Shown: positions 44,324 to 53,416, counted from the stretch's first letter. The stretch: DNA of 64,000 nucleotides from Streptomyces cavernicola (GCF_029968035.1 NZ_JASCIQ010000038.1:21652-85651); one strand, 5' to 3'. Numbers and translations: made by a program. Notes: a model not told the origin generated them from the letters alone.

Positions 44324-45014
44324 GCCCGGCCGACCCGCCAGGCCCGGCCGACCCGCCAGGCCCGCCCGGCGGTGTGGGCGGCGGACTCTCCGGCCGGGGG
44401 TACGGAGCGGTCTCGCCGTACGGGTCGGGGGCTCGCGGGTCCGGGCCTCCGGGGCCGTAGGGGTCGGTGTCCTGCGCGCGGGTGTCCTGAGGGCGGGTGT
44501 CGTACGGGTCGGGCTCGTGCGGGCCCGATTCTGGGTACGGGCCGTGCCGGGGCGCGGGTTCCGCGCGCCTGCCGCCCCGGCCGCGCCTGCCGCGTCGGCC
44601 TGCCATCAGGAGCGCGGCGAGCAGCAGCGCCACCCCGCCCACCAGGGCGTTCCCCGCGCCCGCGCCGAGGCCGCCGTTGCTCCCGTCGACCGCCAGGGAG
44701 CCCTCGGCCTGGCCGACGCGGACCATCCACAGCACGGTGAAGCCGAGCACGATCACACCGGCCGCGGCCACCAGGAGCCGCGAGCGGAGGACGACGCCGA
44801 CGAGGGTGACCAGGGCCGCGAACGCGAACGGCAGGAACAGCGAGCCGAACAGCTCGGCCCTGGCCTCCGTGACCCCCGTACCGGTGAAGAGTTCCCCGAT
44901 GCGGTAGTCGCGCCCGTGACGGCCGTCGTACCAGATACGGAAGGGGCTCCAGACGGCGGCCGTCGCTCCGGCGAGAGCGAGGATCGCACCGAGCACGTTA
45001 CGCAGCGTGCGCAT
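44298..45014 (-). CDS. Small membrane protein with Pro/Gly-rich cytoplasmic tail
   Basis: 238 aa from ATG 45014 with GGGAGG upstream. Four hydrophobic segments: about residues 7-23, 50-72, 76-96 and 115-135. The last 95 residues are disordered and repetitive (PGGSAGPGGSAGPSG), encoded by an 18-bp tandem repeat around 44323-44358. No catalytic motif. It lies tail-to-tail with afsK, in the position of the unnamed gene between afsK and afsS in S. coelicolor. Confidence 0.72.
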
Positions 45015-45315
45015 CTTCGGGTGACCTCCCAGCCACACAAGGGGGCTCTCGGTCCCGACGCTACGCCCGGTAGGCGCGCGTCGCCATGCGGCGACGAAGC
45101 CCGCGCGGACCGCCCCGCAACAGCCGCGCACGGCACGGCGAGCGGCGTTCAACAGCCTTGTAACGGACGGGCTTCCAGGGCGCCGTGAGCCCCCGAACGG
45201 CCGTATAAAGACTGTGTAAGTGCCACTGCTAAGGTGACGTGCGCCCGTCAGGAACGGGCGGTTCTGAGCGCGCCTTCGGTGCGCCGCGTACACACACACT
45301 TCGGGGGAACGGCAA
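45015..45315. other. 301-bp divergent promoter region
   Basis: Lies between the membrane-protein gene (leftward) and the first secreted-protein gene (rightward). A short hairpin CGCCCGT-cagga-ACGGGCG is at 45242-45260. An AT-rich TATAAAGACTGTGTAAG stretch at about 45204-45220 could contain a promoter. No gene is supported. Confidence 0.45.
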
Positions 45316-45867
45316 GTGAAGCTTCGTCATGCCCGTGCCGTCGCCGTCTGTGCCGTCGCGCTGGTCGCGCTGACCGGCGCGCGCGGCTCGCACGGCGGCG
45401 GCTGCGACAACTCCTCGGGCGGCAGCGGCAGTTCGAGCAGTGGCGGGTCCAGCACGAGCGGCGGCCACGACGATGTCGGCAAGGACGACAGCTCCGGCGG
45501 CGTGAGCGGTTCGGGCGGATCGAGCGGATCCAGCGGTTCCGTCAGCAGCGGCGGCGTCTCCGGCGGTGGCCGGGACAAGGCCATCAAGGACCTGAAGATC
45601 GAGTCCTGCAAATACACCGAGGCGCTCGGCGTCACGGCCCGGGTCCGGGTCACCAACAACTCGGACCAGACGTACGACTACACGTACAAGGTCACCTTCA
45701 CCGGCCCCAGCGGCGAGCTGCTGCGTACCGCGAACCCGTCGATCCCGTTCGTCACCGGCGGCAGCACCGACACCCTGGACACGTCGGCTGCGTACGTTGC
45801 CGAGGCCGGCGACGACCTCACCCAGATCACCTGCAAGCTGCACGACGCCACCCGCACCGCGGGCTGA
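45316..45867 (+). CDS. Secreted Ser/Gly-rich protein, first of a tandem pair
   Basis: 183 aa from GTG. Signal sequence MKLRHARAVAVCAVALVAL then TGARG; a Cys follows in HGGGCDNSSG. Residues about 30-90 are a Ser/Gly linker. The C-terminal 95 residues form a beta-rich domain (VTARVRVTNNSDQTYDYTYK) with two Cys (ESCKY and ITCKL) likely disulfide-bonded. It resembles FxLYD/immunoglobulin-like extracellular domains. Its neighbour downstream has the same build. Extracytoplasmic; function unknown. Confidence 0.75.
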   Translation: MKLRHARAVAVCAVALVALTGARGSHGGGCDNSSGGSGSSSSGGSSTSGGHDDVGKDDSSGGVSGSGGSSGSSGSVSSGGVSGGGRDKAIKDLKIESCKYTEALGVTARVRVTNNSDQTYDYTYKVTFTGPSGELLRTANPSIPFVTGGSTDTLDTSAAYVAEAGDDLTQITCKLHDATRTAG

Positions 45868-45881
45868 GGGGGAGAACAACA

Positions 45882-46418
45882 ATGAAGATGCGTCACGTAC
45901 GTGCCGTGGCGGTGGCCGCCGTGGTCGTGGTCGCCCTGACCGGAGCCCGGCGCGGCGGCAGCGGCGGCGGCTGCGACGACCACAGCTCGTCCTCGTCCAG
46001 CTCCAGCTCGTCCGGCGGCTACAGCTCGGGCGGCACCGACCACGACGACGATGACGACTACCAGTCGTCCACCGGCGACTACGGCAGCACCCCGACCGCC
46101 GGCCCCACCACCCCGGCCGAGTCGGACATCCGCATCACCGACTGCGTGATCGAGGCGCTGAGCACCACCCACGGCAGGATCACCTGGAAGTTCACCATCA
46201 CCAACGGTGACGCCAGTGGCTCGGCGGACTACACCGGCAACCTCAACTTCACCGCCAGCAACGGCGAAGACGTCCCCTCCGCCTTCTTCACCCAGGACGA
46301 CGTGGCCGTCGGCACGCCCTTCGAGGGCACCGAGGACGTCGGCTTCTACGCGGACGACGTGTCCGCGCTGGAGGGCCGCTGCGAGGCCAGCTCCGTCACC
46401 AAGTGGCCGTCCAGCTGA
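45882..46418 (+). CDS. Secreted Ser/Gly-rich protein, second of a tandem pair
   Basis: 178 aa with GAGGGGGAG upstream. Same layout as the preceding protein: signal sequence MKMRHVRAVAVAAVVVVAL, TGARR, Cys in SGGGCDDHSS, a run of ten Ser, then an Asp-rich and Thr/Pro linker. The C-terminal domain (ITDCVIEALSTTHGRITWKF, TITNGDASG) again has two Cys (TDC, GRC). The two genes are 14 bp apart and clearly derive from duplication with strong divergence of the linkers. Confidence 0.75.
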   Translation: MKMRHVRAVAVAAVVVVALTGARRGGSGGGCDDHSSSSSSSSSSGGYSSGGTDHDDDDDYQSSTGDYGSTPTAGPTTPAESDIRITDCVIEALSTTHGRITWKFTITNGDASGSADYTGNLNFTASNGEDVPSAFFTQDDVAVGTPFEGTEDVGFYADDVSALEGRCEASSVTKWPSS

Positions 46419-46448
46419 GGAAGTTGAGCAGGCCGTCGGGTTCCCGGC

Positions 46449-47228
46449 TCAACGGATCCGGAAGTCCCCGGCCCGCTTCCCGAACAGGCCCGCCTGCTGC
46501 TCCGGCGGCAGGTTGCCCAGGGCGATGAGGTGCGGCGCGTGCGCGAGAGCCTGCGTGCGCGCCGCCTCCTTCGCCGCCCACACCGCCCGTACGGTGCCCT
46601 CCACGGCGCCCGGCGGATAGCCGGCGACGATCCGCGCGCAGTCGAGCGCGGCCGCCAACGTCCCTCCCTGCGGGGTCACTTCGCTCACCAGCCCGATCTG
46701 GTGGGCCCGCGCCGCCGACAGCCGCTCGGCCGTGCCGAGCAGCGACATCCGCGCCACCTCGCCGAACGGCATCCGCTGCGCCATCGCGATCGACTCGTAC
46801 GCGCTGACCATCCCGTACGTGGTGTGCGGGTCGAAGAACGTGGCGTGCTCGTCGGCCACCAGGAACTCCGCCTCGCCGAGCAGATAGAACGCGCCGCCGC
46901 AGGCCATCCCGTTGACCGCGGCGATCACCGGCTTCCACAGGTCGTTGGCCTTCGGCCCGATCGCGACCAGCGGATCGTCGATCGCGTACGGGGACGACGG
47001 CTGCGGCACCTCGGCGCTGCGGTCGATGCCGGTGCAGAACGCCTTGTCGCCCGCGCCGGTCACGACGACCGCCCGCACCGCGTCGTCGAACCTGAACTCC
47101 CGCCAGGCGGCGGTGAGTCGGGCCGCCGTGTCGAGGTCGATCGCGTTGTGCCGGTGCGGCCGGTCCAGGGTGACGACGGCGACGCCGGCTTCCTCGTCCC
47201 GCTCCACCCGCAGTCCGGGGGCGCTCAC
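46449..47228 (-). CDS. Enoyl-CoA hydratase/isomerase family protein
   Basis: 259 aa from a GTG overlapping the DUF35 stop (GTGA). Crotonase fold: AVVTLDRPHRHNAIDLDTAA, oxyanion-hole segments DKAFCTGIDRSAE and VNGMACGGAFYLLGEAEFL. Catalytic Glu positions are not obvious (FFDPHTTYGMVSAYESIA). Last gene of a thiolase-like / DUF35 / hydratase operon. It may act on bulky enoyl-CoA esters, as hydratases adjacent to Ltp-type aldolases do. Confidence 0.9.
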   Translation of the reverse strand: MSAPGLRVERDEEAGVAVVTLDRPHRHNAIDLDTAARLTAAWREFRFDDAVRAVVVTGAGDKAFCTGIDRSAEVPQPSSPYAIDDPLVAIGPKANDLWKPVIAAVNGMACGGAFYLLGEAEFLVADEHATFFDPHTTYGMVSAYESIAMAQRMPFGEVARMSLLGTAERLSAARAHQIGLVSEVTPQGGTLAAALDCARIVAGYPPGAVEGTVRAVWAAKEAARTQALAHAPHLIALGNLPPEQQAGLFGKRAGDFRIR

Positions 47229-47683
47229 GGCCGCTCCAGAACCCACTGCGGCAGCACCTGGCCGCCGACCTCGGCGAAGACGACCTGCACCCGCGCCCCG
47301 ATCTTCAGCCGCGCCGGGTCCACGGAGTTCGGCGGGGCCCCCGCCTCGCTCACCAGGTTCCCGACCAGCCTGATGCGCGGCGCGTCCGCCAACTCCACGA
47401 CGATCGCGTTGTACGGGGCGAACTCGGCGTACGCCGGGAGCAGTGGGGGGTGGGGGAGTACGTACGACCAGATGCGGCCCTTGCCGCTCATGCGGCGCCA
47501 TTCGCTGTCGAAGGACTGGCAGTGGGGGCAGCAGGGTCTTGGGGGGAACCGCAGTTCCCCGCAAGCCTTGTTCGCGCAGGCCTGTACGCGGAGTTCGCCT
47601 GCGCGGGCGTACTCCCAGAAGGGTTTGCCGTCGTCGTCCACGTGCGGTTGGAGGAGTTCGCTCGTGCGGGTCGCGTCTGCCAT
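47225..47683 (-). CDS. Zinc-ribbon / OB-fold (DUF35) protein
   Basis: 152 aa. Zinc ribbon in VQACANKACGELRFPPRP and CCPHCQ, followed by an OB-fold (GRIWSYVLPHPPLLPAYAEF, YNAIVVELADAPRIRLVGNL). It is between the thiolase-like gene upstream and the hydratase downstream, so it is the natural partner of that thiolase-like protein in an SCP-x/DUF35 complex of the retro-aldolase type. Start ATG 47683 with GGACAGGAC upstream. Confidence 0.9.
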   Translation of the reverse strand: MADATRTSELLQPHVDDDGKPFWEYARAGELRVQACANKACGELRFPPRPCCPHCQSFDSEWRRMSGKGRIWSYVLPHPPLLPAYAEFAPYNAIVVELADAPRIRLVGNLVSEAGAPPNSVDPARLKIGARVQVVFAEVGGQVLPQWVLERP

Positions 47684-47699
47684 GTCCTGTCCTTTGCCG

Positions 47700-47792
47700 T
47701 CTGCGGGTCTCGTCGTGGCTTGTCGCGCCCCGCGGCGCAGCCGTAAATGTCACAGTCCCGCACCCCTGAAAGCAGCACGGGGCGCGCCCTGA
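47700..47792. repeat. Degenerate copy of the dispersed GC-rich repeat
   Basis: The 109-bp gap between the thiolase-like and DUF35 genes contains GTCGTGGCTTGTCGCGCCCC and GCACCCCTGAAAG, which match the tail and flank of the dispersed family but lack the full core. It interrupts an otherwise tight operon. Confidence 0.5.
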
Positions 47793-48947
47793 TCAGGACT
47801 TCAGGAGTACCGCCGACGTCGGGACGCCCTCTCCCGCTGTCACCAAGCACGTTGCCGCGTCCGGGACTTGGGCGGTGCTGGTGCCGCGGAGTTGCTTCAC
47901 GCCCTCGTTGATCAGGTTGAAGCCGTGCACGTACGCCTCGCTGAGGCCGCCGCCGCCGGTGTTCAGGGGCAGCCGCCCGCCGATCTCCAGGGCCCCGCCC
48001 TCGGTGAACGCGCCGCCCTCGCCGCGCCCGCAGAAGCCGTAGCCCTCCAGGGAGAGGGGGATGAGGGGTGTGAACGCGTCGTAGATCTGGGCGACGTCCA
48101 CGTCCTGCGGGCCGAAGTCGGCCTGCTTCCACAGGTGTCGGGCGGCGGTCCAGGCCGGGCCGGTGAGCGGGTCGTCGTTCCAGTAGTTGACCATCCCGTG
48201 GTGCTGGGCGGGCAGGCCCTGCGCGACGGAGTGCACGTACACCGGTCTCTGCCGGCAGTCCCGGGCGCGCTCGGCGGAGACGATGACGCAGGCGAGCGCG
48301 CCGTCCGTCTCCAGGCAGTTGTCGAAGAGGCAGAGGGGCTCGCTGATCCAGCGGGCCGTCATGTACATCTCGCGGGTCAGCGGCCGCTCGTACATCATCG
48401 CGCCCGGGTTCTGGTTGGCCCGGTTGCGGCAGGCCAGGGCGACGTTGAACAGGTGGTCGCGGGTGGCGCCGTACTCGTGCATGTAGCGGCGGGCCAGCAT
48501 GCCGATCTCGTCGGCGGGCCGAAGCAGGCCGAAGGGGCGGGTCCACTGGGCGGGCGTGGGCAGTTGGACGGCGGTGTTCTTCCACGGGCGCGGGCCCGAG
48601 CCGCGTTTGCGGGAGCGCCAGGCGACGCCCACATTGGCCTGGCCGGTCGCGACGGCCGCGGCGAGGTGCGCGATCGTGGCGCAGGAGCCGCCGCCCCCGT
48701 ACCCGACCTTGCTGAAGAAGGTGACGTCGCCGGCGCCGACGGCCTTGGCTATCTCGACCTCGTCGGTCTCCTCCATCGTGTACGAGGCGAAGGCGTCCAC
48801 CTCGGACGGGGCGATCCCGGCGTCGTCGAGCGCGGCGACGATCGCGCGCGCCGCCAAGGTCTTCTCGGATTCCGGCAGTTGCTTCGCGAAGGGGGTCTGG
48901 CCTATCCCGACTATCGCTGTAGCGTCCTTCAGGGTCGACGACGCCAT
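47793..48947 (-). CDS. Thiolase-like lipid-transfer protein (SCP-x type)
   Basis: 384 aa from ATG 48947, 5 bp after GGAGG. Thiolase superfamily: ATAIVGIGQTPFAKQLPESE, GYGGGGSCATIAHLAAAVAT (Ser-Cys at the nucleophile region), DEIGMLARRYMHEYGATRDH, and C-terminal AQIYDAFTPLIPLSLEGYGF, CGRGEGGAF, GGLSEAYVHG. About the same length and build as the copy at 36416-37588. With the DUF35 protein it probably forms an aldolase or thiolase shortening an acyl-CoA side chain. Divergent from the FadD3-like ligase with one operator between. Confidence 0.9.
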   Translation of the reverse strand: MASSTLKDATAIVGIGQTPFAKQLPESEKTLAARAIVAALDDAGIAPSEVDAFASYTMEETDEVEIAKAVGAGDVTFFSKVGYGGGGSCATIAHLAAAVATGQANVGVAWRSRKRGSGPRPWKNTAVQLPTPAQWTRPFGLLRPADEIGMLARRYMHEYGATRDHLFNVALACRNRANQNPGAMMYERPLTREMYMTARWISEPLCLFDNCLETDGALACVIVSAERARDCRQRPVYVHSVAQGLPAQHHGMVNYWNDDPLTGPAWTAARHLWKQADFGPQDVDVAQIYDAFTPLIPLSLEGYGFCGRGEGGAFTEGGALEIGGRLPLNTGGGGLSEAYVHGFNLINEGVKQLRGTSTAQVPDAATCLVTAGEGVPTSAVLLKS

Positions 48948-49056
48948 CATCACCTCCGGGCGTTGCGGTGCCTTGAGTTGCCTTGCGTTTGCTTTGCCTC
49001 GACTTGCCTGTGCACGACCGCGTCACGTACTGACAGCCGGGAAGGCTACAGCTAAT

Positions 49057-49071
49057 CTGACGGATAGTCAG
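49057..49071. promoter_or_regulatory. Operator palindrome of a divergent thiolase/ligase promoter
   Basis: CTGACGGATAGTCAG with perfect 5-bp arms, 36 bp upstream of the ligase start and 109 bp from the thiolase-like start. A lone half-site CTGACAG lies at 49030-49036. Confidence 0.75.
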
Positions 49072-49107
49072 CTACGAGTCTGCCGCTACTTCCCTTGGAG
49101 GCTTGCG

Positions 49108-50724
49108 ATGCACGGGGACCCTGAGATGCGCGGGGATCTGGAGTGGGGCACCGTCCCGGAGCTGGTGCGGGCGGCGGCCCGGCGGTACGGGGAGCGCGAG
49201 GCGGTGGTCGAGGGCCGCACCCGGATCAGCTACGCCGAGCTCGGCGAACGCGTCGAGCACGCCGCGGCGGCCTGCATGGCCAACGGCGTGCAGCCCGGCG
49301 ACCGGGTCGCGGTCTGGGCGCCCAACACCCTCGACTGGATCGTCTCCGCCCTCGGCGCGGTCACGGCCGGCGCGGTCCTGGTCCCGCTCAACACCCGCTT
49401 CAAGGGCACGGAGGCCGCGTACGTACTGGCCCGCTCGCGCGCGAAGCTGCTGTTCGTGACGGGCACGTTCCTCGGCACCTCGTACGTGGCCTCGCTGCGG
49501 CGCGCGACCGCCGAGGGGACGGGGGCCGGTCCGCTGCCGGGGCTTCCGCACCTGGAGCAGGTCGTGGTCCTCGCCGACGACGCCCCGCAGAACTTCCGTA
49601 CGTGGAAGGACTTCCTGGCGAGCGGCGCGGAGGTGAGCGCGGCCGAGGTCGCCGAACGGGCAGGGGCGGTGGACGCGTCGTCCCCCTCGGACATCATCTT
49701 CACCTCGGGCACCACGGGCCGCCCCAAGGGCGCGGTGATCACGCACGCGCAGACGCTCCGCTGCTACGACGTCTGGAGCGAGCTCGCGGGCCTCCGCGAA
49801 GGCGACCGCTACCTGATCGTGAACCCGTTCTTCCACACCTTCGGCTACAAGGCGGGCATCATCGCCTGCCTGATGCGCGGCGCGACGATGGTGCCGCAGC
49901 CGGTGTTCAACGTGGACACGGTCCTCGCCAACATCGCCGCGGAACGCATCTCGGTCCTGCCCGGCCCGCCGACCCTGCACCAGTCGCTCCTGGACCACCC
50001 GGCGCGCGCCCAGCACGACCTGAGCGCCCTGAGGCTGGTGGTCACGGGCGCGGCGGTAGTCCCGCTGCAACTCGTCGAGCGCCTGCGCCAGGAACTCCAC
50101 ATCGGCACGGTCCTCACGGCGTACGGGCTCTCCGAGGCCAGCGGCATCGTCACCATGTGCCGCAGGGGAGACACGGCGGAGGTCATCGCCGAGACCTCGG
50201 GCCGCGCGATCCCCGACACGGAGGTACGGGTGGTCTCCCCGGCGGGTGACCCGCTGCCGGCGGGCCGCCCCGGCGAGGTCCTGGTCCGCGGCCACAACGT
50301 GATGAGCGGCTACTTCGAGGACCCGCAGGAGACGAAGAAGTCCATCACCCCGGACGGCTGGCTCCGCACGGGCGACGTGGGCGTACTCGACGCGGCGGGC
50401 AACCTCCGCATCACCGACCGCATCAAGGACATGTTCATCGTCGGCGGCTTCAACGCGTACCCGGCGGAGATAGAGCAACTCCTCGGCCTCCACCCGGACG
50501 TGGCCGACGTGGCGGTCGTCGGCGTACCGGACTCCCGCCTCGGCGAGGTCGGCAAGGCCTACGTCGTCCGCCGCCCCGGCGCGGTCGCGACAGCGGACGA
50601 CCTGATCGCCTGGTCGCGGCGGGAAATGGCCAACTACAAGGTGCCGAGGGCGGTGGAGTTCGTCTCTGCGCTGCCGCGGAACGCGAGCGGCAAGGTGGTG
50701 AAGAGGGAGTTGCGGGGGCGGTGA
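49108..50724 (+). CDS. FadD3-like acyl-CoA ligase
   Basis: 538 aa with TTGGAGG upstream. AMP-binding signature IIFTSGTTGRPKGAVITHAQ (about residue 195), NPFFHTFGYKAGIIACL, A5 AYGLSEASGIVTM, A7 TPDGWLRTGDVGVLD, A8 RIKDMFIVGGFNAYPAEIE, and the A10 lysine in NASGKVVKREL. By memory the sequence is close to mycobacterial FadD3, which activates the steroid C/D-ring acid HIP, so an alicyclic or steroid-derived acid is a plausible substrate; that is inference. Confidence 0.9.
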   Translation: MHGDPEMRGDLEWGTVPELVRAAARRYGEREAVVEGRTRISYAELGERVEHAAAACMANGVQPGDRVAVWAPNTLDWIVSALGAVTAGAVLVPLNTRFKGTEAAYVLARSRAKLLFVTGTFLGTSYVASLRRATAEGTGAGPLPGLPHLEQVVVLADDAPQNFRTWKDFLASGAEVSAAEVAERAGAVDASSPSDIIFTSGTTGRPKGAVITHAQTLRCYDVWSELAGLREGDRYLIVNPFFHTFGYKAGIIACLMRGATMVPQPVFNVDTVLANIAAERISVLPGPPTLHQSLLDHPARAQHDLSALRLVVTGAAVVPLQLVERLRQELHIGTVLTAYGLSEASGIVTMCRRGDTAEVIAETSGRAIPDTEVRVVSPAGDPLPAGRPGEVLVRGHNVMSGYFEDPQETKKSITPDGWLRTGDVGVLDAAGNLRITDRIKDMFIVGGFNAYPAEIEQLLGLHPDVADVAVVGVPDSRLGEVGKAYVVRRPGAVATADDLIAWSRREMANYKVPRAVEFVSALPRNASGKVVKRELRGR

Positions 50725-50734
50725 GGGCGCGTCG

Positions 50735-50757
50735 CGGAGGGGCGGCTCGCCCCTCCG
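50735..50757. terminator. Perfect hairpin after the ligase gene
   Basis: CGGAGGGGCG-gct-CGCCCCTCCG, a perfect 10-bp stem 10 bp after the ligase stop and 26 bp before the end of the convergent lipoprotein gene. Likely bidirectional terminator. Confidence 0.75.
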
Positions 50758-50782
50758 CCCCCTTTCCCCTGCTTGCCGTCGC

Positions 50783-51439
50783 TCAGCCGAAGTGACGGAC
50801 GAGCGTGGGGTGTTCGCCTGAGTCCGGCTGTCGAGAAGGTGTCGGGGCCGGTGCGGCGATGACCGGTGCGGCAGGAGTGGCATCGCGCTGGGGGTGCGGG
50901 AGCGGGGCGGAGACCTGCTCCTGCTCGACGCCGGGCGGGAGGAAGCAGGGTGTGGTGACGTAGACGACCATCTCGTCGTAGGGAGGCTTCGATGCGCCAA
51001 CGGAAACGAAGTAGTTGGAGTCACCGCCCTTCGCGTACAGCAGGATGTTCCGCCAGTCGCCCTCGCGGTAGTCGGTGACCTTGTAGCCCTTGGCCTCTAG
51101 CTTCTTTCGGAGCCTTTGCAGCCCTGAGTTGTACTCCGCGCGCGGGTGCGGAACGGCAACCGAATAGCCGAGGTCGAACCGCCCGTCGCTGGCCTCCTCG
51201 CCCTGCTTGCCCCTGCATTCGCGGAAGTTCTTGTCAACGGTCTCGGTGTCGACCTCGGAACCGATCTCGGCGGCCAGCAGGTCGATCAGCGCGCGTACCT
51301 CGTACTCGGCCCTCGACTGGCTCTTCACGGGGAGGGGGGCGTTCTTTCCGCTGTCGGTCATGCATCCTCCAGTGGCGAGCAGCGCCAAGAGAGCCAGTAC
51401 GGGCAGGGTTTTGCGGCGGCACTTCATGTGTGTGGGCAT
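50783..51439 (-). CDS. Lipoprotein, duplicated copy A, linked to a WXG/DUF1023 module
   Basis: 218 aa. Signal peptide with lipobox LATGGC (Cys26 counting from ATG 51439). The mature domain (SRAEYEVRALIDLLAAEIGS, then RFDLGYSVAVPHPRAEYN and DYREGDWRNILLYAKGGD) is about 85 percent identical to copy B at 53501-54013. It has a unique 50-residue Pro-rich C-terminal extension ending HPTLVRHFG. Two conserved Cys (RECRGK, TPCFLPP). Surface-anchored; could be an immunity or accessory protein for the adjacent hydrolase. Confidence 0.82.
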   Translation of the reverse strand: MPTHMKCRRKTLPVLALLALLATGGCMTDSGKNAPLPVKSQSRAEYEVRALIDLLAAEIGSEVDTETVDKNFRECRGKQGEEASDGRFDLGYSVAVPHPRAEYNSGLQRLRKKLEAKGYKVTDYREGDWRNILLYAKGGDSNYFVSVGASKPPYDEMVVYVTTPCFLPPGVEQEQVSAPLPHPQRDATPAAPVIAAPAPTPSRQPDSGEHPTLVRHFG

Positions 51440-51478
51440 GGTTCAGCGAGCTCCCGCCCCGGTGTGCTCCCGGGGCTG

Positions 51479-53095
51479 CTAGTCGTTCTCTTGGTGCTGT
51501 CCCTCGCTGGGCGACCGGCCCGCGATGATCTTCCCCTGGTTGCGAAGGCTTTCGCTGTTCTCGTCCCAGTAGCCGGTGTGGCCTTCGGTGTCGACCTCGA
51601 AGACGTTGCCGCCGAACTCCTCCTCGGCAGGGTTTTCGCCCAGAGTCCGGTCGGCGAGCTCGTCCGAAACGATGTCGTCCGGTGCGTATCCGGCCCACAC
51701 GTGGTCGGGGTCCATGTTCAGTTCCGAGGCGTGGTCGACCGTCATGCCGGGGCTGCCGACCACCACGACGTCGTCCGCATCGAGTCCCTGGCCTCCCGAG
51801 GCGGCCGCACCCACCAATGTGGAACCGTAGCTGTGTCCGAGCACCGTCATGTGCGTGCGCTCGCCCTGGTGAGACTCGCGCAGGCCATGCGTGAAGCTGC
51901 GAAGGTCCTGCTCGCCGTCCCTGGCGCGGGCCTCGCTGCCCACACTGTTGTTGAACTCAGGGGCGTCGTAGCCGAGCCAGGAGACGACGGAGGTGCTGGC
52001 ACGCTTGTCGGCCGCCATGGCCGATTCCTGGAGTCGGTCGGCGCGATCGATGTGCTCATTCATGTGCGACAGGTCGTTGTCGGTTCCTGGCACCTGGATG
52101 GCAGTGTTGTCGGCGGTGTCGGGGTTTCCTCTGGCGACCAAGGCCCGGCCGTCGCCCCTGTCCGCGTCGATGCCGAGGACGTAGAGCTCTCTGTGCGGCT
52201 TCGTGGTGCCGTCCGCCTTGTCGAGCTCGTCCTGGAGCTCGAGCAGGCCGGAGTACCGGCGTTCGTCGTTGATTCCGAGCGTGCCGGCCTCTTCCTTTTC
52301 CCGGAACGCGCCCAGCGAGAGCTCCAGAGACTTGCGGTTGGCCTCGTCGCGGTCCGCCGAGGGGATGCCGTCCAGCCAGCCGACCTTCTGCGGGTAGGCG
52401 TCCATGTACATCTGCCGCTCCGCAGGAGACAGGCTCTTCCACCAGGCGGCGTTCTCCTTGGGGTTCTTGTCGTTCGGGATGTCCTTCTCGTCGAGCCCGT
52501 ACGCGTCGGCGACCCGCTCGGCGTCCTCCTGGGCGCTGTTCGCGCCGTACACCTTGTCCAGGTCGAACGTGTCGATCTGGTGGAGCAGCGCGCTGCCCTC
52601 GTCCGAGGCGGTCTCGGCGTCGGCGATCGCCTTGTCGATCCGTGCCCGGTACTCGCCGAGGGGGCCGCTGCGCCTCTGCACGGACTGCTGGTAGTCAGGG
52701 TCGTTACGCGCCTCTGGCGGCAGGTTGTCGTACGTGGGGTCGGAGACCCAACCGTCCTCGTCTACAGCGAAGTTGTCGGCCTCCGCCTCACGCACGGCCT
52801 TGCGCAGGTCCTGCTGGGCCTGCTGCATCCTGTGGTGCGTGCCCTTGAGGGCGGTGGCGATGGAGGTGACCTGCGATTCGCAGATGCCGAGCTTGCGCTC
52901 GTTGTCCTCCATCGTCATGAAGCCGTAGTGGGCGTCCGTCCCCTCCCAGCCGCTCGCGTGGAGAGGGCCGGTGACGCGGTGGCGGTGCTGGACCTGGGCT
53001 GTTTCCAGGGACTCGGCCAAGGCCCGCCAGGACTTCGCGGCGACTTCGAGGTCGGAGAAGTCCTGCTTCATGAGGTCGCTGAACTGCGCGGGCAT
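51479..53095 (-). CDS. WXG-like N-terminus fused to DUF1023 alpha/beta hydrolase
   Basis: 538 aa. Residues 1-110 are helical and WXG100/EsxA-like (PAQFSDLMKQDFSDLEVAAK, LHASGWEGTDAHYGF with the W-x-G turn). A long helical linker follows. The C-terminal third is the DUF1023 hydrolase with nucleophile elbow LGHSYGSTLVG at about residues 400-410 and the following VVVGSPGMTVDHASELNM. No signal peptide, consistent with type VII-type export. Starts 3 bp after the small WXG-like gene. Possible secreted lipase/esterase or interbacterial effector. Confidence 0.85.
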   Translation of the reverse strand: MPAQFSDLMKQDFSDLEVAAKSWRALAESLETAQVQHRHRVTGPLHASGWEGTDAHYGFMTMEDNERKLGICESQVTSIATALKGTHHRMQQAQQDLRKAVREAEADNFAVDEDGWVSDPTYDNLPPEARNDPDYQQSVQRRSGPLGEYRARIDKAIADAETASDEGSALLHQIDTFDLDKVYGANSAQEDAERVADAYGLDEKDIPNDKNPKENAAWWKSLSPAERQMYMDAYPQKVGWLDGIPSADRDEANRKSLELSLGAFREKEEAGTLGINDERRYSGLLELQDELDKADGTTKPHRELYVLGIDADRGDGRALVARGNPDTADNTAIQVPGTDNDLSHMNEHIDRADRLQESAMAADKRASTSVVSWLGYDAPEFNNSVGSEARARDGEQDLRSFTHGLRESHQGERTHMTVLGHSYGSTLVGAAASGGQGLDADDVVVVGSPGMTVDHASELNMDPDHVWAGYAPDDIVSDELADRTLGENPAEEEFGGNVFEVDTEGHTGYWDENSESLRNQGKIIAGRSPSEGQHQEND

Positions 53096-53098
53096 GCC

Positions 53099-53416
53099 TC
53101 ACACCGCCCTGAAGGACTGGGCGGTCAGATCCTCGTTGAACTCATGGCCGTCCGCCGTCCTGCGCAGCCGCTCGGCCTCGCTGTCGCCGCCCTCGCCGCC
53201 GACGCTCTTCCGCAGGTCGTGCAGTGCTGTGCCCCAGTCGTTCGCCACCCGGTCGAGCTCGGCGGTGATGGACCACTTGTTCATGGTGACGGCGGCGGAC
53301 CTGGCGTCGTTCACGGCCTTGTCGATCGGCTTCTGCAGGTCATCCCCGATGCCGTCGGCGGCGCCCGCGGATGCCCGCAGCTCGGATGGCTCGACGTTCA
53401 GGCTTCCCTTTTGCAT
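53099..53416 (-). CDS. WXG100-like small protein
   Basis: 105 aa from ATG 53416, with GGGGAG upstream. All-helical, with LNVEPSELRASAGAADGIGD and DRVANDWGTALHDLRKS, where the D-W-G turn stands for the W-x-G motif of Esx-type proteins. C-terminus TADGHEFNEDLTAQSFRAV. It presumably pairs with the WXG-like N-terminus of the hydrolase downstream as an export partner or chaperone. Confidence 0.8.
   Translation of the reverse strand: MQKGSLNVEPSELRASAGAADGIGDDLQKPIDKAVNDARSAAVTMNKWSITAELDRVANDWGTALHDLRKSVGGEGGDSEAERLRRTADGHEFNEDLTAQSFRAV

Noticed and set aside
49030..49036. Second operator near the FadD3-like ligase
   Set aside because: Only one arm (CTGACAG) is present with no matching partner at the right spacing, so it was not counted.
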